A DNA stretch of 64,000 nt, taken from positions 806,001 through 870,000 of the forward strand of contig NZ_BBRL01000004.1 of NCBI RefSeq assembly GCF_002090135.1. Direction: 5' to 3'. Position numbers and translations under genes: made by a program. Under the pieces are notes generated by a model that was not told where the DNA came from, ran no database searches, and worked only from the letters and a program-made list of their open reading frames with translations. Origin of the DNA: Demequina sp. NBRC 110055. Lineage in GTDB: Bacteria; Actinomycetota; Actinomycetes; Actinomycetales; Demequinaceae. Of this stretch, positions 63,376 to 64,000 are shown piece by piece. Position 1 is the first letter of the stretch, and each line of letters begins with the position of its first letter.

Positions 63376-64000
63376 GTGCACGTTGTTGAGGTGGTGCGGT
63401 CGCTGGACCACGGCGGCGTCCAGCGCCTGCTGATCTCGCGCCTGCGGCGGGTAGGTCACGACCACGAGACGTGGGTCGTCAACACGCTCCCCTCCGAGCA
63501 TGATCTCGAGGACGCGCTCGTCGCGGCCGGCGGGCACTCGGTGCCGTCGCGTGGGCGCGGATACGTGGCCGGATTGCGCGCGGTTGTCTCCCTGGTGCGG
63601 CGAGTGGACGCGGATGTGGTGGTGGTGCACGCGCCGTCCGATGCGGTGGTGATGAAGGTCGCCCGCGCGCTGCGCCTGATCCGCTGCCCCGTGGTCGAGT
63701 TTGTGCACAACACCCGCTATCGCAGCCGGATCGTCGCGTGGGCGGCCGCCGCGACCAATGGCTTCGCCGATGCCCACTTCGCCGTGAGTGCCTCGTGCCT
63801 GGACGCGCCCCACATGAGGCACACGCGTCACGCCCACCTCATGCGCCAGGGCATCGACGTGGCAGAGGCGCGCCGGTGGGTGCAGGCGCAGTCCGAGGAG
63901 GTCGCGCGGCGGCGCGCGGAGATGGGGGCGGGCCCCGGCGACGTGTTGGCCGTCTTCTGCGGACGCCTTGTCGCCGAGAAGCAGCCGGAACTCGTGGTCG
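63376..64000 (+). CDS. Glycosyltransferase family 4, 5' part only
   Basis: An open frame of 208 codons starts at GTG 63376 (MHVVEVVRSLDHGGVQRLLI) and leaves the window without a stop. The opening H-V-V-E-V-V-R-S-L-D-H-G-G-V-Q-R-L-L is the classic GT4 donor-domain start; later VVVVHAPSDA, PVVEFVHNTRY, MRQGIDVAEA and FCGRLVAEKQPELVV complete the GT4 pattern up to the nucleotide-sugar site. The alternative GTG at 63374 is out of frame. It follows the flippase-like stop by 2 nt, so it belongs to the same transcript. Confidence 0.85.
   Translation, partial: MHVVEVVRSLDHGGVQRLLISRLRRVGHDHETWVVNTLPSEHDLEDALVAAGGHSVPSRGRGYVAGLRAVVSLVRRVDADVVVVHAPSDAVVMKVARALRLIRCPVVEFVHNTRYRSRIVAWAAAATNGFADAHFAVSASCLDAPHMRHTRHAHLMRQGIDVAEARRWVQAQSEEVARRRAEMGAGPGDVLAVFCGRLVAEKQPELVV

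Overview
The window is a high-GC actinobacterial chromosome segment, most like a Micrococcales member such as a Demequina or Cellulomonas relative; the genus is inferred. Supporting signs are the conserved order tmk - holB - tripeptidyl-aminopeptidase-like lipoprotein - tRNA-Thr, strong G/C third-position bias, several starts that look leaderless (NANNNT hexamer 6-7 nt before the start codon, no Shine-Dalgarno), and actinobacterial cell-surface families. No rRNA, CRISPR array, phage or intact insertion sequence was seen.

Layout. 0-8 kb: housekeeping and miscellaneous genes, namely a 3' kelch fragment, a degenerate SGNH-hydrolase-like lipoprotein, tmk, holB, a secreted peptidase, tRNA-Thr(CGT), an S4 RNA-binding protein, a dienelactone-hydrolase-like protein and a tocopherol-cyclase-like protein. 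8-24 kb: a plant-polysaccharide utilisation locus with an oligosaccharide MFS symporter, GH43, LacI repressor, a sugar ABC importer without its ATPase, GH51 arabinofuranosidase, GH2 beta-galactosidase and a mannonate-dehydratase-type enolase-superfamily enzyme. Four related palindromes around CAACGTT lie at the promoters of GH43, lacI/ABC and GH51/GH2 and appear to make this one LacI regulon for arabinogalactan-like side chains. A PAS-GGDEF-EAL gene is embedded in it. 24-27 kb: a minus-strand cluster of aldehyde dehydrogenase, MTHFR-like protein and pyruvyltransferase. 27-38 kb: an initiating phosphoglycosyltransferase, an L,D-transpeptidase, a 1202-residue repetitive Cys-rich secreted protein, a fused FAD/Fe-S dehydrogenase behind CRP/GlxR-like boxes, and two CAP-domain lipoproteins.

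38-57 kb is an exopolysaccharide region: Tyr phosphatase, DUF4012 protein, two small surface proteins ending in LSxTG-TM-Arg tails, tyrosine autokinase, GDP-fucose synthesis (gmd, fcl), then a lower-GC core (about 45.5-55 kb) of glycosyltransferases, acyltransferases, a Wzy-like polymerase and a Wzx-like flippase, a decayed 0.8-kb stretch, a UDP-glucuronate epimerase and ugd. The product is inferred to be a fucose- and uronate-containing, acylated, possibly pyruvylated acidic polysaccharide. 57-64 kb: metX, an NlpC/P60 hydrolase behind three GTCACA boxes of 9-bp period (MtrA-like), and a second group of glycosyltransferases plus a flippase-like protein, the last gene running off the window.

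Two genome-scale signals stand out. The octamer GGCCGATG is found about 43 times by eye on either strand and in any frame, far above base-composition expectation, but only once between 37.8 and 55.9 kb, which suggests that whole block was imported. A roughly 100-bp element with GACAGTGTGAACCG-type terminal inverted repeats occurs three times between genes.
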